This document shows positions 27,501 to 36,233 of a stretch of 64,000 bases of DNA, piece by piece. The translations under genes and the position numbers were made by a program. Every line of letters begins with the position of its first letter. Position 1 is the first letter of the stretch. The notes under the pieces are model-generated. The model was not told the origin of the DNA. It made no database searches and saw nothing but the letters and a program-made list of their open reading frames with translations. Location of the stretch: positions 178,280 to 242,279 of the forward strand of contig JAKSLB010000001.1 of NCBI GenBank assembly GCA_024401435.1, given 5' to 3'. Origin of the DNA: Paludibacteraceae bacterium. GTDB taxonomy: Bacteria; Bacteroidota; Bacteroidia; Bacteroidales; Paludibacteraceae.

Positions 27501-30500
27501 TCATTCAAAGATAGAGTTGGAAGGTGCAAATCCTCATAAGGAATTTCACAAGCCATTGTAGCGTAGACATCTTTTTCAGGATCTTTACAAACCGTATCCA
27601 AATTAGGAGCAGAAGAATCGACTACAGAGAATTTGGTTACACAACTACTATCAATATCACCTTTACCATTATCAAAATACCAAATCAGTTTATGATATCC
27701 ACGAGGGAATGAATCAGCCAAGCAAGAAGGTAAGTTTTCAAAATTTGTTACCATCATCGCCATTTTTTCGATTGGATCCTCAGCACAAGTTGTATCGTAT
27801 TGTCCATTTCTATGTTGAACCTTTTTAATCCAAACAGAATCCAATTCACCATATGTGTTTACGCAAGAATATTCAATTGTCGAATCAGTTGAATTATAAT
27901 TCTCATCCAAGAACATTACTCTGCGAATCATCACTGGATAAACGATGGTATCATAATCTTTACTTAATGAAGAACTTGTACCTAAATTCTCATAATTATA
28001 AGGAGAACCAGAGCAATCATCGTAAGTATATTTTGTCTCGCAAAAATAAGCAGCAGAAGCTGTTGGAATACTATCCAAAGTATATCTTAAAGAAGCCAAA
28101 CAATTTTCTGGATCCACATATAATTTCGCATCACTTGGACACTTATTTGGTTTTGGTGCATATTTCGAATCAACAATTACATTTCTAGAACAAATTATCG
28201 TATCATATCTTTGTGTATCAAAGTTAAAATAGTCACTTGAGAACACATAAGTTATATTAGTTACACCGATTGGGAATCTATGCTTCAAATAATCGTCAGG
28301 CGATATAAGAGAATCAACTGCCACACCAATAACATCTCCGTTGTCATTCACACAAGAACCAGAGAAATAGATTTCCAATTTAACATTTCCGCAATACTCA
28401 GGATTAGTTTGAGGAACGGTTAAAAGATTTTCCAATGTATATTTAGTATCTGGGTTAACCGTGCTTTGAGCTTGAGCAGAGGCATATCCATATTCCATAT
28501 GATCATTCAAGTTCACACTTGTTCTGATATCATTTACAGTATCACAACGGAACATATCCTCTTTATTCAAAACAGAAACACGACTACGACAGTACATAGC
28601 GTTACCTGATGCATCAGCGAATTTCCACAAAATAAATGTAGTACCCACCTCATAATCATCCATCAAACCTTTCTCCATGGAATACTTCGACAAATCTACA
28701 TCTGGATCTTCACTTAAATCCTTTTGTGAACGTCCAGCATATTCAGCTTTAATCATTATCAAAGTATCCTTGAAAGTAGTATCAGGAAGTTCAGGTATCT
28801 TAATAGTAAGATTACTACCTGGGCGTGCCACGCAACCATCCTTTGCAGATACATTAATAGTATAATCCTCTACCAACTTACAATCAACCGCAGGAGTAGT
28901 CTCATCAAGGACTTCCAACGAATAATTACAAGCAGCCGATTTACCGCAACCATCCACAACAGAAAAATCCACCTGACCATGACCAGCAAAAAGAGTCAAA
29001 GCAGTTTTTGATTTGTCGGATAATTGTGCTTTATGAAGTACGTATGTTGAATCAAAACTATGAATAGACTCATCTCCTTCATAATGAATATGTACATTTA
29101 AAGCAGGATCATCATCGCAACTAGTTGTATAGTCTGGAATTGGCAAATAAATAGTTGTATCCAATTGGCCACTTCTTAATGTATAAGAAGAAGGTTCTGA
29201 TAATTTATCGCAATTAATAGTAGGAGCATCAGTTGAATGGATCCTAAATGTATCTTTAATATTTGCTATACAAATACGATCACCATTTACAACCTCCAAT
29301 TCAACTGGAAATAAAGCATCTACCATACCACACAATGCTTTTTTATCATATCCATTAATGTGGATAGTACCATTCTCATCCATTATAGCACCCGTAAAAT
29401 TCCATGTATATCCCATTACATCCTCTTTATTCATAAGGACAATGGTATCCGAAGAAGTAGCAACACACATAGTGTCTTCACCTCTCTTCGTAACAAAATT
29501 CAAACGAGAGACATTCGGTTGATCATAAATCCAAACAAGTAAAGTATCTCTACCATTAAAATCATTAACAAGTACACCTTCTTCATCATACATACGAGTA
29601 AACAAATATAATGCATATTGTTTATCGGGTGTATAATCGCTACTTACACGGGCACCTTCCTCTACAATAATATCAGCTGATTTTGTGTCAGGTGCTACCT
29701 CTAAGCGAACTTTGGTCTCATTTTCAGGTTCACCTTCAGGTGCTGCTAACGCCCAATCAAATGAATAAGAACCACCATTTTCCAAAATATACTCCAACAC
29801 TTTCTCGTCTTTTATTTTATAATGTGAACTTTGCGGATATGAAACAACACAAATATCACCACCATCAATTCCAGGTCCCATATCATCACAAATTTTTCCA
29901 CCTAACGTAAAATCAATATTCGTTTTCCCATCTGTCAAACGATAATAGAATGCCCCCTTATCAATCATTTTGATATACGCACGCTCTGGATGATTGAAGT
30001 CATCATACTCATAACCAATTTCCTCTGGTTGCCAAGGAACAACTCTAGTATAGGTTGCATCAGAATATTTCACCCATTTATAATCAGCACCACGAGAAAA
30101 ACCTGCTGCATTAACTACTACGTAATCATCTATACAAGCAATACGAGGAGCCATACAAACAGACTCAATTTCAGCACTAATATAGTCAATGGCCAAAGTA
30201 GCACAAGTAGGGAATTGTTCGAAATATGGATTGAAACAGAATTCTTTCAAACCATTAGGACTTGGGAATGTGCCATAATAAGTCATTTCGAAGCGAAATA
30301 CATTTGTAATGCTACTATTGTAATTATTTTTAATTATCCCTCCATAAATAAAATTAACTGGTTCAAAACCTAACGTCAAATTTTGTTTGACGATCAGTTG
30401 ATTGGTTGCATCATTATAAATCTCCAAATCCATATTATCTGAGGTAACCATTCCATGTTGAGTTCTCGCAATCATCTTACCAGAACCTTGTATACCATCA

Positions 30501-31285
30501 GTACAATTTGCTGGTATAATCATATAAAACCGCATCGTAAAACGATAGGTTCCGCCACTTTGGAATTGAGGATTACTAGTAGGGAACTTAATGTAAAAGA
30601 AGTCATCATTTACATTTTCTCTTACATAAAAATTATTATTTGGATTTACACCCAAAGAGTCATCAATATGCAAAGCAACTCCCAATTGCTCTTGAGTTTT
30701 CAACTCACCCGGATCACAAGTAAAGACAATTCCCTGTTCTGAAAAATACTCTTCTATACCTATTGGGAATCGATCACTTTCTTTTCCACCCCAATCAACA
30801 CTTGTAGCTCCCGGAGCATAATTAAAATCAGTACCACCATAATATACACCTGTTGTTGTCTGATGACAATCTTTAATTTTACAAGTAGTATTTTGAGTGA
30901 TTTTCTTTGTTAATTCCTTAGAGAACTTCAGTTCATCTCCTGCCATAGCTTTTACCAAAACCTTCACATATAAATCAGAAGAAGGCATTTGTAATGTATT
31001 TGACGAAACAATACGTGATCCTCTTGATCTCCAAGTGACACCATCTTCAGAGGTAGACCAATCATATACAACACGCAATGGCGTTGGTCGTAACCCTGTT
31101 ATATCAAATCCAATTGGATCTTTCGGACACGCATACTCTACCCCACCAGAAGATAATACAAGATCTTCCAATGGATTTGGTTCTTCTAACTGAGCATACG
31201 TTAGAGTGGAAAACAAGAAAACAATACAAGTCGATAAAACCTTGTAGATCTCAGGACTCCCTAAAAATTTTTTTATTGTATTCAT
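24542..31285 (-). CDS. Giant secreted HYR/Ig-like protein with T9SS type-B sorting domain
   Basis: A 2247-residue surface or secreted protein. A signal peptide (about 1-31, ending TLTYAQ) is followed by a roughly 400-residue N-terminal part, then a long series of HYR/Ig-like beta domains. These are recognisable by recurring phrases such as W(T/K)F.D..GN, cysteine pairs and VIDS/VVDSVAP linkers. The last about 85 residues are the gliding-motility-associated C-terminal domain (VPTAFTPTRREGLNDIF ... VVIFDRYGNKVSEGNNGWDGKD ... GVYYYSAIINGNTFKGTIELI), the type-B T9SS sorting signal. Such proteins are exported by the type IX system and act as adhesins or matrix proteins. Many regularly spaced cysteines suggest disulfide-stabilised domains. 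No PorP/SprF-like partner, often encoded next to type-B cargo, is adjacent. The ligand is unknown. Confidence 0.88.
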   Translation of the reverse strand: MNTIKKFLGSPEIYKVLSTCIVFLFSTLTYAQLEEPNPLEDLVLSSGGVEYACPKDPIGFDITGLRPTPLRVVYDWSTSEDGVTWRSRGSRIVSSNTLQMPSSDLYVKVLVKAMAGDELKFSKELTKKITQNTTCKIKDCHQTTTGVYYGGTDFNYAPGATSVDWGGKESDRFPIGIEEYFSEQGIVFTCDPGELKTQEQLGVALHIDDSLGVNPNNNFYVRENVNDDFFYIKFPTSNPQFQSGGTYRFTMRFYMIIPANCTDGIQGSGKMIARTQHGMVTSDNMDLEIYNDATNQLIVKQNLTLGFEPVNFIYGGIIKNNYNSSITNVFRFEMTYYGTFPSPNGLKEFCFNPYFEQFPTCATLAIDYISAEIESVCMAPRIACIDDYVVVNAAGFSRGADYKWVKYSDATYTRVVPWQPEEIGYEYDDFNHPERAYIKMIDKGAFYYRLTDGKTNIDFTLGGKICDDMGPGIDGGDICVVSYPQSSHYKIKDEKVLEYILENGGSYSFDWALAAPEGEPENETKVRLEVAPDTKSADIIVEEGARVSSDYTPDKQYALYLFTRMYDEEGVLVNDFNGRDTLLVWIYDQPNVSRLNFVTKRGEDTMCVATSSDTIVLMNKEDVMGYTWNFTGAIMDENGTIHINGYDKKALCGMVDALFPVELEVVNGDRICIANIKDTFRIHSTDAPTINCDKLSEPSSYTLRSGQLDTTIYLPIPDYTTSCDDDPALNVHIHYEGDESIHSFDSTYVLHKAQLSDKSKTALTLFAGHGQVDFSVVDGCGKSAACNYSLEVLDETTPAVDCKLVEDYTINVSAKDGCVARPGSNLTIKIPELPDTTFKDTLIMIKAEYAGRSQKDLSEDPDVDLSKYSMEKGLMDDYEVGTTFILWKFADASGNAMYCRSRVSVLNKEDMFRCDTVNDIRTSVNLNDHMEYGYASAQAQSTVNPDTKYTLENLLTVPQTNPEYCGNVKLEIYFSGSCVNDNGDVIGVAVDSLISPDDYLKHRFPIGVTNITYVFSSDYFNFDTQRYDTIICSRNVIVDSKYAPKPNKCPSDAKLYVDPENCLASLRYTLDSIPTASAAYFCETKYTYDDCSGSPYNYENLGTSSSLSKDYDTIVYPVMIRRVMFLDENYNSTDSTIEYSCVNTYGELDSVWIKKVQHRNGQYDTTCAEDPIEKMAMMVTNFENLPSCLADSFPRGYHKLIWYFDNGKGDIDSSCVTKFSVVDSSAPNLDTVCKDPEKDVYATMACEIPYEDLHLPTLSLNDPCDGLLLPEITAYVRQKDSSIIVYHNEELKTAVYPTERHKIVWTFTDKAGNSDSCVMFVNVIDSVALKMESCDVDANVIVVLPHGECSLKADSLSHYMTFPTAYDMCDDDTIQPIIQRRFNGELVTDEKGNPIVWNSQDFPLGKTDIRWIFIDQKGLMKDSCEKSVIVKTDTFDCRTLKDTVTVNLLDSFFATAEEVRLAGLEQPEIKIDNCHAATLTFWRSDTTERYANYEIGLTTVKWTFKYVFGDSVVCPQIVRIEDMVPPVLECPIAEKVDYECYGEIPLPYATFEDFLAAGGKLSEMQKYKEGTYRYEETSEGTLPCNYKLTRTYIIDDVRNNRITCDQVYTIQDVTAPVIHTELDTLVYSCDQDSLIQIVMEMEDVVIDASDNCTPDSALVVHKKIETSRSEDIHSCNYNTYTIWRTWTVEDSCGHISSPLVQVIQVVDSVAPKFNFSNGWRDTVLAVNLKKCRQAVPALEDKAKNYIHDLCTEIADITVWQVPAAGTIVESSLNVWIYAKDKCGNVDSAKVLVIVQNPKSIVHSIGYDQEICGSDTSFINLQSQKVRYASGSVAYEDEDGIFTSSSTFAYDYYRGSVSESNLIYSDNAVTYYNRFYIPNEQKMSEFIKERTHLSRMDQSDLYYFVIMDTTTQCMDTTSAYLTIKERPRILMESNGIHICEDDSLDLAMVSRTTNPCVEPMGSAITKTGWIIDGVDYIAGAPIPYSDTSKVVAYFAENECGRTTTLDSKFTTCGLTLYSTEDSLSYLDGNKDELLAWRKYQLVKRDSFLLNIHKKYDSANLQLATSPLGINRCWYGDQVTLSLSTNYTPSILVWYMTHSDLSTVPTIFDKEGSILNPESDELLEPLFIDVTDINTNFTFLPQDTARYYVIAGDGVCPAVPSNILKINVLEHVPTAFTPTRREGLNDIFLENRYVVIFDRYGNKVSEGNNGWDGKDHSGRYADPGVYYYSAIINGNTFKGTIELIHLDLK

Positions 31286-31680
31286 TATAGCTAAATTGAA
31301 ATCTTATAATTTAACACTCTCACCATAAATAAAATCATCCCCCCACAGATTACTATATTCTACTTATTTACATCATCTATATATAAAAAGTATAAACATA
31401 GTTTTCAACGCGCAAAATTAGTTAAAAAAAATTAAAAAAAGAATTTCAATACATATTTTTTAAATACTACAAGGTATACATATATAAAAAAGAAAGAGCC
31501 TCCCTGGCGGTCAGCTCCTCTTAAAACGCAACTTAGAACTAAACATAGAATTTAACAAACTAAAATGGTGAGTGGTAGATCTCATAATCAAGCTCATTAA
31601 TATTAATACAAATATCGTGCCAAACTTTCCAAACTCTAAAAAAAATTTTTATTTTTTTTCATTATAGAGCGTATTTATAA
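31286..31680. other. Intergenic region upstream of the giant gene
   Basis: Besides a putative -7 element (31412-31420) I find only AT-rich sequence and one less AT-rich patch (about 31493-31525) in which AAGAG and CTCTT could close a weak hairpin. No gene is visible. Confidence 0.45.
31412..31420 (-). promoter_or_regulatory. Putative promoter -7 element of the giant gene
   Basis: Minus-strand TAATTTTGC matches TAnnTTTGC, about 127 nt upstream of the start codon. No good -33 element is seen. Confidence 0.4.
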
Positions 31681-31716
31681 AAAAAAATGCGCAATTGAAA
31701 AATCTCAATTGCGCAT
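31681..31716 (-). terminator. Terminator of the DUF4384 gene
   Basis: ATGCGCAATTGA (31687-31698) pairs perfectly with TCAATTGCGCAT (31705-31716). On the minus strand a T run follows. Confidence 0.85.
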
Positions 31717-31735
31717 TTAATATATTACAATTCAA

Positions 31736-32611
31736 TTACTTAACAGTAATATTTTGACTATAAACACCTACTGGATAATTAGAAGATGTTGTTGTTGAAG
31801 GATCTACCTTTTCCAAATATTTTTTTACTTGACGTAAATCATAAGGAACTTCAGTAGCAATCAACATCAAATTATCGACACCCTTAGGCTCTGCAAATTC
31901 AATTGGATATGATACCAAATCAATTGTACAGTTTGCAGGAATCAACAAGTGAGACATCGTTGTAGCGTCATCAATAGGCAAGCAAACATACTTTTCATTC
32001 ATTTGGTTGATGTCAAGTATATTAACATACAAAGGAACATCACTCATGTTTTTGATTCTAAAAATAGCTTGTTTGTCTACGACAACTTCATTACCTAATG
32101 CTTGTTTGCTATCACGATCCAAAATCTCAAACGATATCTGATAATCTGTTGTAGCATTGTTAAAGTTATTCATAGAAACGCCCTTTGCTTTGGCAATAAG
32201 TGCTTTAGCAATGTCATTTTCTATTATATCTCCACGATATGTACATCCAGCTGCATCATTACTAATTTTATCAGTACCTCCATTAAACAAAGATTTTGAT
32301 GCATGAGAAACAAAATTTGCAGCGTATGATTGTTTTCCTTTATAATTAGCGATTAATTCACTAACCTTTTTACCATTCGTCTGAGAGATAGAATAAATCT
32401 TTTCAGCTTTTCTATCTATAATGGAAAGAGCAGAATTATCAGCTACACGAACAACATCATCATTTTTTAATTGGTTACGTTTTTGAAGTGCAACCCATTG
32501 ACCATTTTCTTGTCGTTCAGCTTGTCCAATCACGCTGTAAACATAAATATCTTGTGCAGAAAGTACTCCAACCAGCATACTTAAAACTGCCATTATAAAA
32601 AATCTTTTCAT
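31736..32611 (-). CDS. Exported DUF4384-like protein
   Basis: A 291-residue protein with a signal peptide (about 1-19). The N-terminal part (20-75) looks like a small beta barrel of the FecR/SH3 sort (ENGQWVALQKRNQLKNDDVVRV). The C-terminal half (about 150-265) resembles DUF4384 (VPLYVNILDINQMNEKYVCLPI ... LIPANCTIDL ... EPKGVDNLMLIATEVP), a domain often encoded with or fused to caspase-like proteases and kinases. It lies 145 nt downstream of the caspase gene on the same strand but has a very good promoter of its own (32689-32720) and a strong terminator. It is probably a periplasmic partner or substrate in the caspase module; that role is inferred from position. Confidence 0.7.
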   Translation of the reverse strand: MKRFFIMAVLSMLVGVLSAQDIYVYSVIGQAERQENGQWVALQKRNQLKNDDVVRVADNSALSIIDRKAEKIYSISQTNGKKVSELIANYKGKQSYAANFVSHASKSLFNGGTDKISNDAAGCTYRGDIIENDIAKALIAKAKGVSMNNFNNATTDYQISFEILDRDSKQALGNEVVVDKQAIFRIKNMSDVPLYVNILDINQMNEKYVCLPIDDATTMSHLLIPANCTIDLVSYPIEFAEPKGVDNLMLIATEVPYDLRQVKKYLEKVDPSTTTSSNYPVGVYSQNITVK

Positions 32612-32688
32612 ACGCTTACAATATTTATGGAACCATTTGTCCCGATTATTAATAATTAATTGATGGTATTCTTTTCAATCTTTCAATT

Positions 32689-32720
32689 CAAAGATACTCA
32701 CCTAATATATATACTACAAA
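32689..32720 (-). promoter_or_regulatory. Promoter of the DUF4384 gene
   Basis: On the minus strand TTTG (32717-32720), a 20-nt spacer and TATCTTTG (32689-32696) form a consensus Bacteroidetes promoter. The leader is about 70 nt. Confidence 0.7.
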
Positions 32721-32756
32721 AATTTTGCCAAGTTTTTCACTCATATTATTCGAGAA

Positions 32757-34772
32757 TTATTTTTTCTCGAACAATATAAAGTTTCCTTGTCTATTTTCAA
32801 AGATTGGCATTTGACGTCCATTGGTAGCAGAACGTACTTCATTACGAATGTAAAGTTCCAAAGCATCCAATGTAATATTTCCATTCTCGTCTACAGCAGC
32901 TCCCTTAATACCCTCCAACAAAGCTTTGGTGAATATACCATTTTCCCATTGCTCTGATTCATTGGATTTTTGTGCTTCTGTACTTGAATAGAATCCGATT
33001 ACATCAGGATCTGCCAACGAGAATGTCTCCGTCGTTCCTTTCACACCATACATTGAACCTGAGTGACAAGCATCCATAAAGATAATAATACGACATTTAC
33101 GATCTTTCAAACGCTTCAATGCACTCTTGATAATATCAAAGTCAACGGCAGTCGCAAACAAGTCGTTACTTTCTGCATTACAAGACAAGAAATAAGTCTC
33201 TGCACCTTCTTTTGCACCGTGACCAGAGAAGAACAACAACACAACATCTCCCTGTTCCACAGTGTTAACAAGAGTAGAAAGACCCTTCTTAATATTCTTA
33301 TCTGTACCAGACTTATCCTTGATAAGATTAGCAGTCTTTATTTGTTTATATTGAGACAAATTACATCCTTGAACTGTATTCATGAAATCTTCTGCATCCT
33401 TAGCTGCATGTTGCAATTTCAAATCAGCTTGGTCATAATCACTAATACCTACAGCAAAAACATGCAATGCTGGCTTTGGTCTGTCTCCACGATAATGAAG
33501 CAAAACGACAGCCGGATCACTATTTTGACCTTTATTATCCTTTGCAATCAATTGCACACGACAATCAGCTACACGAGGGAGAGTAAGTGTAAGTTGTTTT
33601 CCAACACGCTTTACGCCTTTTGTGTTTGGATATTTTTCTCCATTGATATAAGCAATCACCTCTGGATTACTTCCATCGTATGTAGTGGTCTCATAAATAA
33701 ACGTCACCTCAGGATTTGAATATTGAGAACCATCTTTTGGACTAATAATACTAATGGTTGGAGCACCTGGAACCTTAGTTGCTGAAGGTATAGGATCTTG
33801 CTTCGTTGGCGTTGTATTCTTAGTTGGTGTAGTAGGAGTACTTGGCACCTTTTGTGGCTCTTGCGCAGCCAAATTAGGTGTTTTATAAGTAAACGTTTCT
33901 ACATTTGGAACTGCAGAAGCAGCAACTTTTGCATTAGGAGTTCTCTTTTGCCATGCAGCAGCGGCAGCTCTCGCTTGTGCCATATCTGCTTGTGGTTTTA
34001 CATCTTTTATAAAGTTACCTGCTCTATCAATAGCAAACCACTTTCCTTTGTATTTCACAACAGCATAATAAGTTGTTGCATTAAAAATAGCACCTTTATC
34101 TACATTATCAAAAACTGGTTTCATAACCCAATTACCTAAATAATTGATAAAACCAAGTTTCTTCACATTACCCTTCATACCAATATAGATGTTTTCACCC
34201 ACAACAGCATTTTTTGACCATTCTGCAATGGCTTTTTTCGCATCTTCTTTAGAAATGAAATAGGGATTAATAAACATCACGCCTTCACGATTCACAAATC
34301 CCCATTGACCATCCAATTTTACCAATGAGTAATTCTGACCTTTTGAGAAATTAAGTTCTGGATCTACATCTTCATAAATAGGTCTGAAATACATTTCACC
34401 TGTATAATCAACAAATCCCCAACGAGTATAGGTTTGATCATATACTGGATACAAGAACTGACCTTTGGCACCACGTGCCACAGCCAACTTAGCTGCTCGC
34501 AATGCTAATTCTTTTGTTTCAAACACTGGTTTTGTGTAGTACTTTCCATCTGCGGCAACAGCACCCCACTTACCTTGATATTGCACAATTGCATACTTAC
34601 GACCAGCAAATGCATTGGCTTGATCATAATTATCAAACTTCGGTTCTACCACCCATGTAGAGCCATTCATAAATCCCCACTTACCTGTCTTTGTACTTTT
34701 ATTAGCTTTTTGAGCTGATAAAGGTGCGAATAAGAAAGACAAGAGACATAGTACTAAAAAATATCTTTTCAT
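32757..34772 (-). CDS. Secreted WG-repeat caspase-like protease
   Basis: A 671-residue exported protein. After a signal peptide (1-20) come about six WG-type repeats (KWGFMNGSTWVVEPKFDN, RWGFVDYTGEMYFRPIYEDV, KLGFINYLGNWVMKPVFDNV and others; residues 28-260). A Pro/Thr-rich linker (about 285-335), an Ig-like segment (about 340-430) and a C-terminal peptidase C14 domain (about 435-668) follow. The catalytic dyad is intact: His518 in FFSGHGAKEG and Cys569 in IFMDACHSGSM. Bacterial caspase homologues cut after basic residues, usually upon activation. Export to the periplasm or cell surface is unusual, as most relatives are cytoplasmic. It starts 8 nt after the stop of the CHASE2 gene, so the two are one operon. 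The substrate is unknown. Confidence 0.88.
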   Translation of the reverse strand: MKRYFLVLCLLSFLFAPLSAQKANKSTKTGKWGFMNGSTWVVEPKFDNYDQANAFAGRKYAIVQYQGKWGAVAADGKYYTKPVFETKELALRAAKLAVARGAKGQFLYPVYDQTYTRWGFVDYTGEMYFRPIYEDVDPELNFSKGQNYSLVKLDGQWGFVNREGVMFINPYFISKEDAKKAIAEWSKNAVVGENIYIGMKGNVKKLGFINYLGNWVMKPVFDNVDKGAIFNATTYYAVVKYKGKWFAIDRAGNFIKDVKPQADMAQARAAAAAWQKRTPNAKVAASAVPNVETFTYKTPNLAAQEPQKVPSTPTTPTKNTTPTKQDPIPSATKVPGAPTISIISPKDGSQYSNPEVTFIYETTTYDGSNPEVIAYINGEKYPNTKGVKRVGKQLTLTLPRVADCRVQLIAKDNKGQNSDPAVVLLHYRGDRPKPALHVFAVGISDYDQADLKLQHAAKDAEDFMNTVQGCNLSQYKQIKTANLIKDKSGTDKNIKKGLSTLVNTVEQGDVVLLFFSGHGAKEGAETYFLSCNAESNDLFATAVDFDIIKSALKRLKDRKCRIIIFMDACHSGSMYGVKGTTETFSLADPDVIGFYSSTEAQKSNESEQWENGIFTKALLEGIKGAAVDENGNITLDALELYIRNEVRSATNGRQMPIFENRQGNFILFEKK

Positions 34773-34780
34773 ATTGCAAA

Positions 34781-36031
34781 TTATTTTTTTTCGTTATCAA
34801 TAGTAGTTTCCGCTGCAGATACATTCGCATTTTCATTAGATACTGCGGCACCTTCTGAAGCCGAAACCGTTGGTTCATCTTTCACTATCACATCTGGCGT
34901 TTTTTGTCCTAACATTTTCTTAATACGCAACCAAATGAAATAGAATATTTCAGCTGCATATCCTGCAAGACCTGTTCCTAAAAGAGCATACAACAATCGA
35001 ACATTATATTGTTTCTCTATAAATAGGTATCCAGCCACAAACACCAATGACAACATTATTATCAACTGAAGAGAAGTAGACAAGAAACCTGAATAGTCAT
35101 TATATACCTCATTCAACCAGCAATAGATAATACAGAAAATTAAAGTAACAATAAATCCCAACAATAATGCTTGGTTTTCTGTCATATTATCAATCAACCG
35201 ACCATCTTTGGTTAAAGTTGAAATTGAATAACCATGAATCGTGGTTCCACAAATTCTGCGAGTTCCATTGATCTTTACTGGAATATCATGAAAATCTCTT
35301 AAATCTTGGAAGTCTCCTACAAGGAAAATCTTATCCTTCACATCCTCTGGATATAATTCGTCATAGATATGATACTTTTCAAAAAGGGTTTGCTTGTAAT
35401 TAATCAGCTCCTCTCCATCTCCTCGCTCTTCCCATTTCTTTTGGATATCGGGATATGCAATCTTCATAATCTCATTGACGTAAGTACTCAACGTAGTGTC
35501 ACCAAACTTGACGGTCTTACTGAAATTACGGACGGTCTCATTCGAAATATTGACACAGCCCTCTGGACAACCAGATTCTTTAACAAAATAAGATTCCTCC
35601 TTAATGAAAGTGTCATAATTTGGCACCATACGGCATGCGGCAATTACACGATCCTTGCATCGATTCATCACTCTCTGTAAACTATCATTAGCCAATGTGT
35701 CCTGTGAATTAGGTCCGAAAATAACATCTAACGCTATCACCTTCGCCCCCAAATCATACAAGCGTTGAATACCAAAAGCAATCTCTGAACGTGAATAACA
35801 ACCCGATAGATCATACATCACCACATCAAAATTCACATCCATCTGCTCATCCGAATTATCGTTCATAATTTGGAAATAGGTATCCGTCATATTAAAGTTA
35901 TTCAGAACCTGTGTCATCGGATCCATATAAGTTGAACTATAACCAATTTTAGCCACAAGAGCACAAATGGAAACGATAACAACCATTACCATCAATCCAT
36001 GAGGAATATATTTTGTAAACAAGTTCTTCAT
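34781..36031 (-). CDS. CHASE2-domain membrane protein without output domain
   Basis: A 416-residue protein (ATG at 36031; an in-frame TTG is two codons upstream). One N-terminal membrane segment (about 12-32) is followed by an exported CHASE2 sensor domain of about 250 residues. Its typical motifs include VVMYDLSGCYSRSEIAFGIQRL, AKVIALDVIFGPNSQDT, DKIFLVGDFQDLRDFHDIP and GTTIHGYSISTL. Three more membrane segments (about 290-375) and a short, acidic, disordered cytoplasmic tail (about 385-416) complete it. CHASE2 normally senses an extracytoplasmic signal for an attached kinase or cyclase. None is attached here and none is adjacent. Output to the secreted caspase encoded 8 nt downstream is a plausible inference. 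Confidence 0.85.
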   Translation of the reverse strand: MKNLFTKYIPHGLMVMVVIVSICALVAKIGYSSTYMDPMTQVLNNFNMTDTYFQIMNDNSDEQMDVNFDVVMYDLSGCYSRSEIAFGIQRLYDLGAKVIALDVIFGPNSQDTLANDSLQRVMNRCKDRVIAACRMVPNYDTFIKEESYFVKESGCPEGCVNISNETVRNFSKTVKFGDTTLSTYVNEIMKIAYPDIQKKWEERGDGEELINYKQTLFEKYHIYDELYPEDVKDKIFLVGDFQDLRDFHDIPVKINGTRRICGTTIHGYSISTLTKDGRLIDNMTENQALLLGFIVTLIFCIIYCWLNEVYNDYSGFLSTSLQLIIMLSLVFVAGYLFIEKQYNVRLLYALLGTGLAGYAAEIFYFIWLRIKKMLGQKTPDVIVKDEPTVSASEGAAVSNENANVSAAETTIDNEKK

Positions 36032-36164
36032 ATTCAATTACCCAGAATTCGATTAAACTTACAATCATTAAAAACAATAAAAGTCCAAAATCACAATGAT
36101 TTTACCATAATCTTATCGTTTTGTTGGAAACTTTATACATGAGTCCCCTTTATATTATAACAGA

Positions 36165-36195
36165 CAAAAATATAAAAGATTGTTAGATAAACAAA
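36165..36195 (-). promoter_or_regulatory. Promoter of the CHASE2-caspase operon
   Basis: On the minus strand TTTG (36192-36195), a 19-nt spacer and TATTTTTG (36165-36172) give a consensus promoter. The leader would be about 125 nt. Confidence 0.65.
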
Positions 36196-36233
36196 AAAAA
36201 TCATTTTATACCTTAACTTATCATCGCAAAGAA

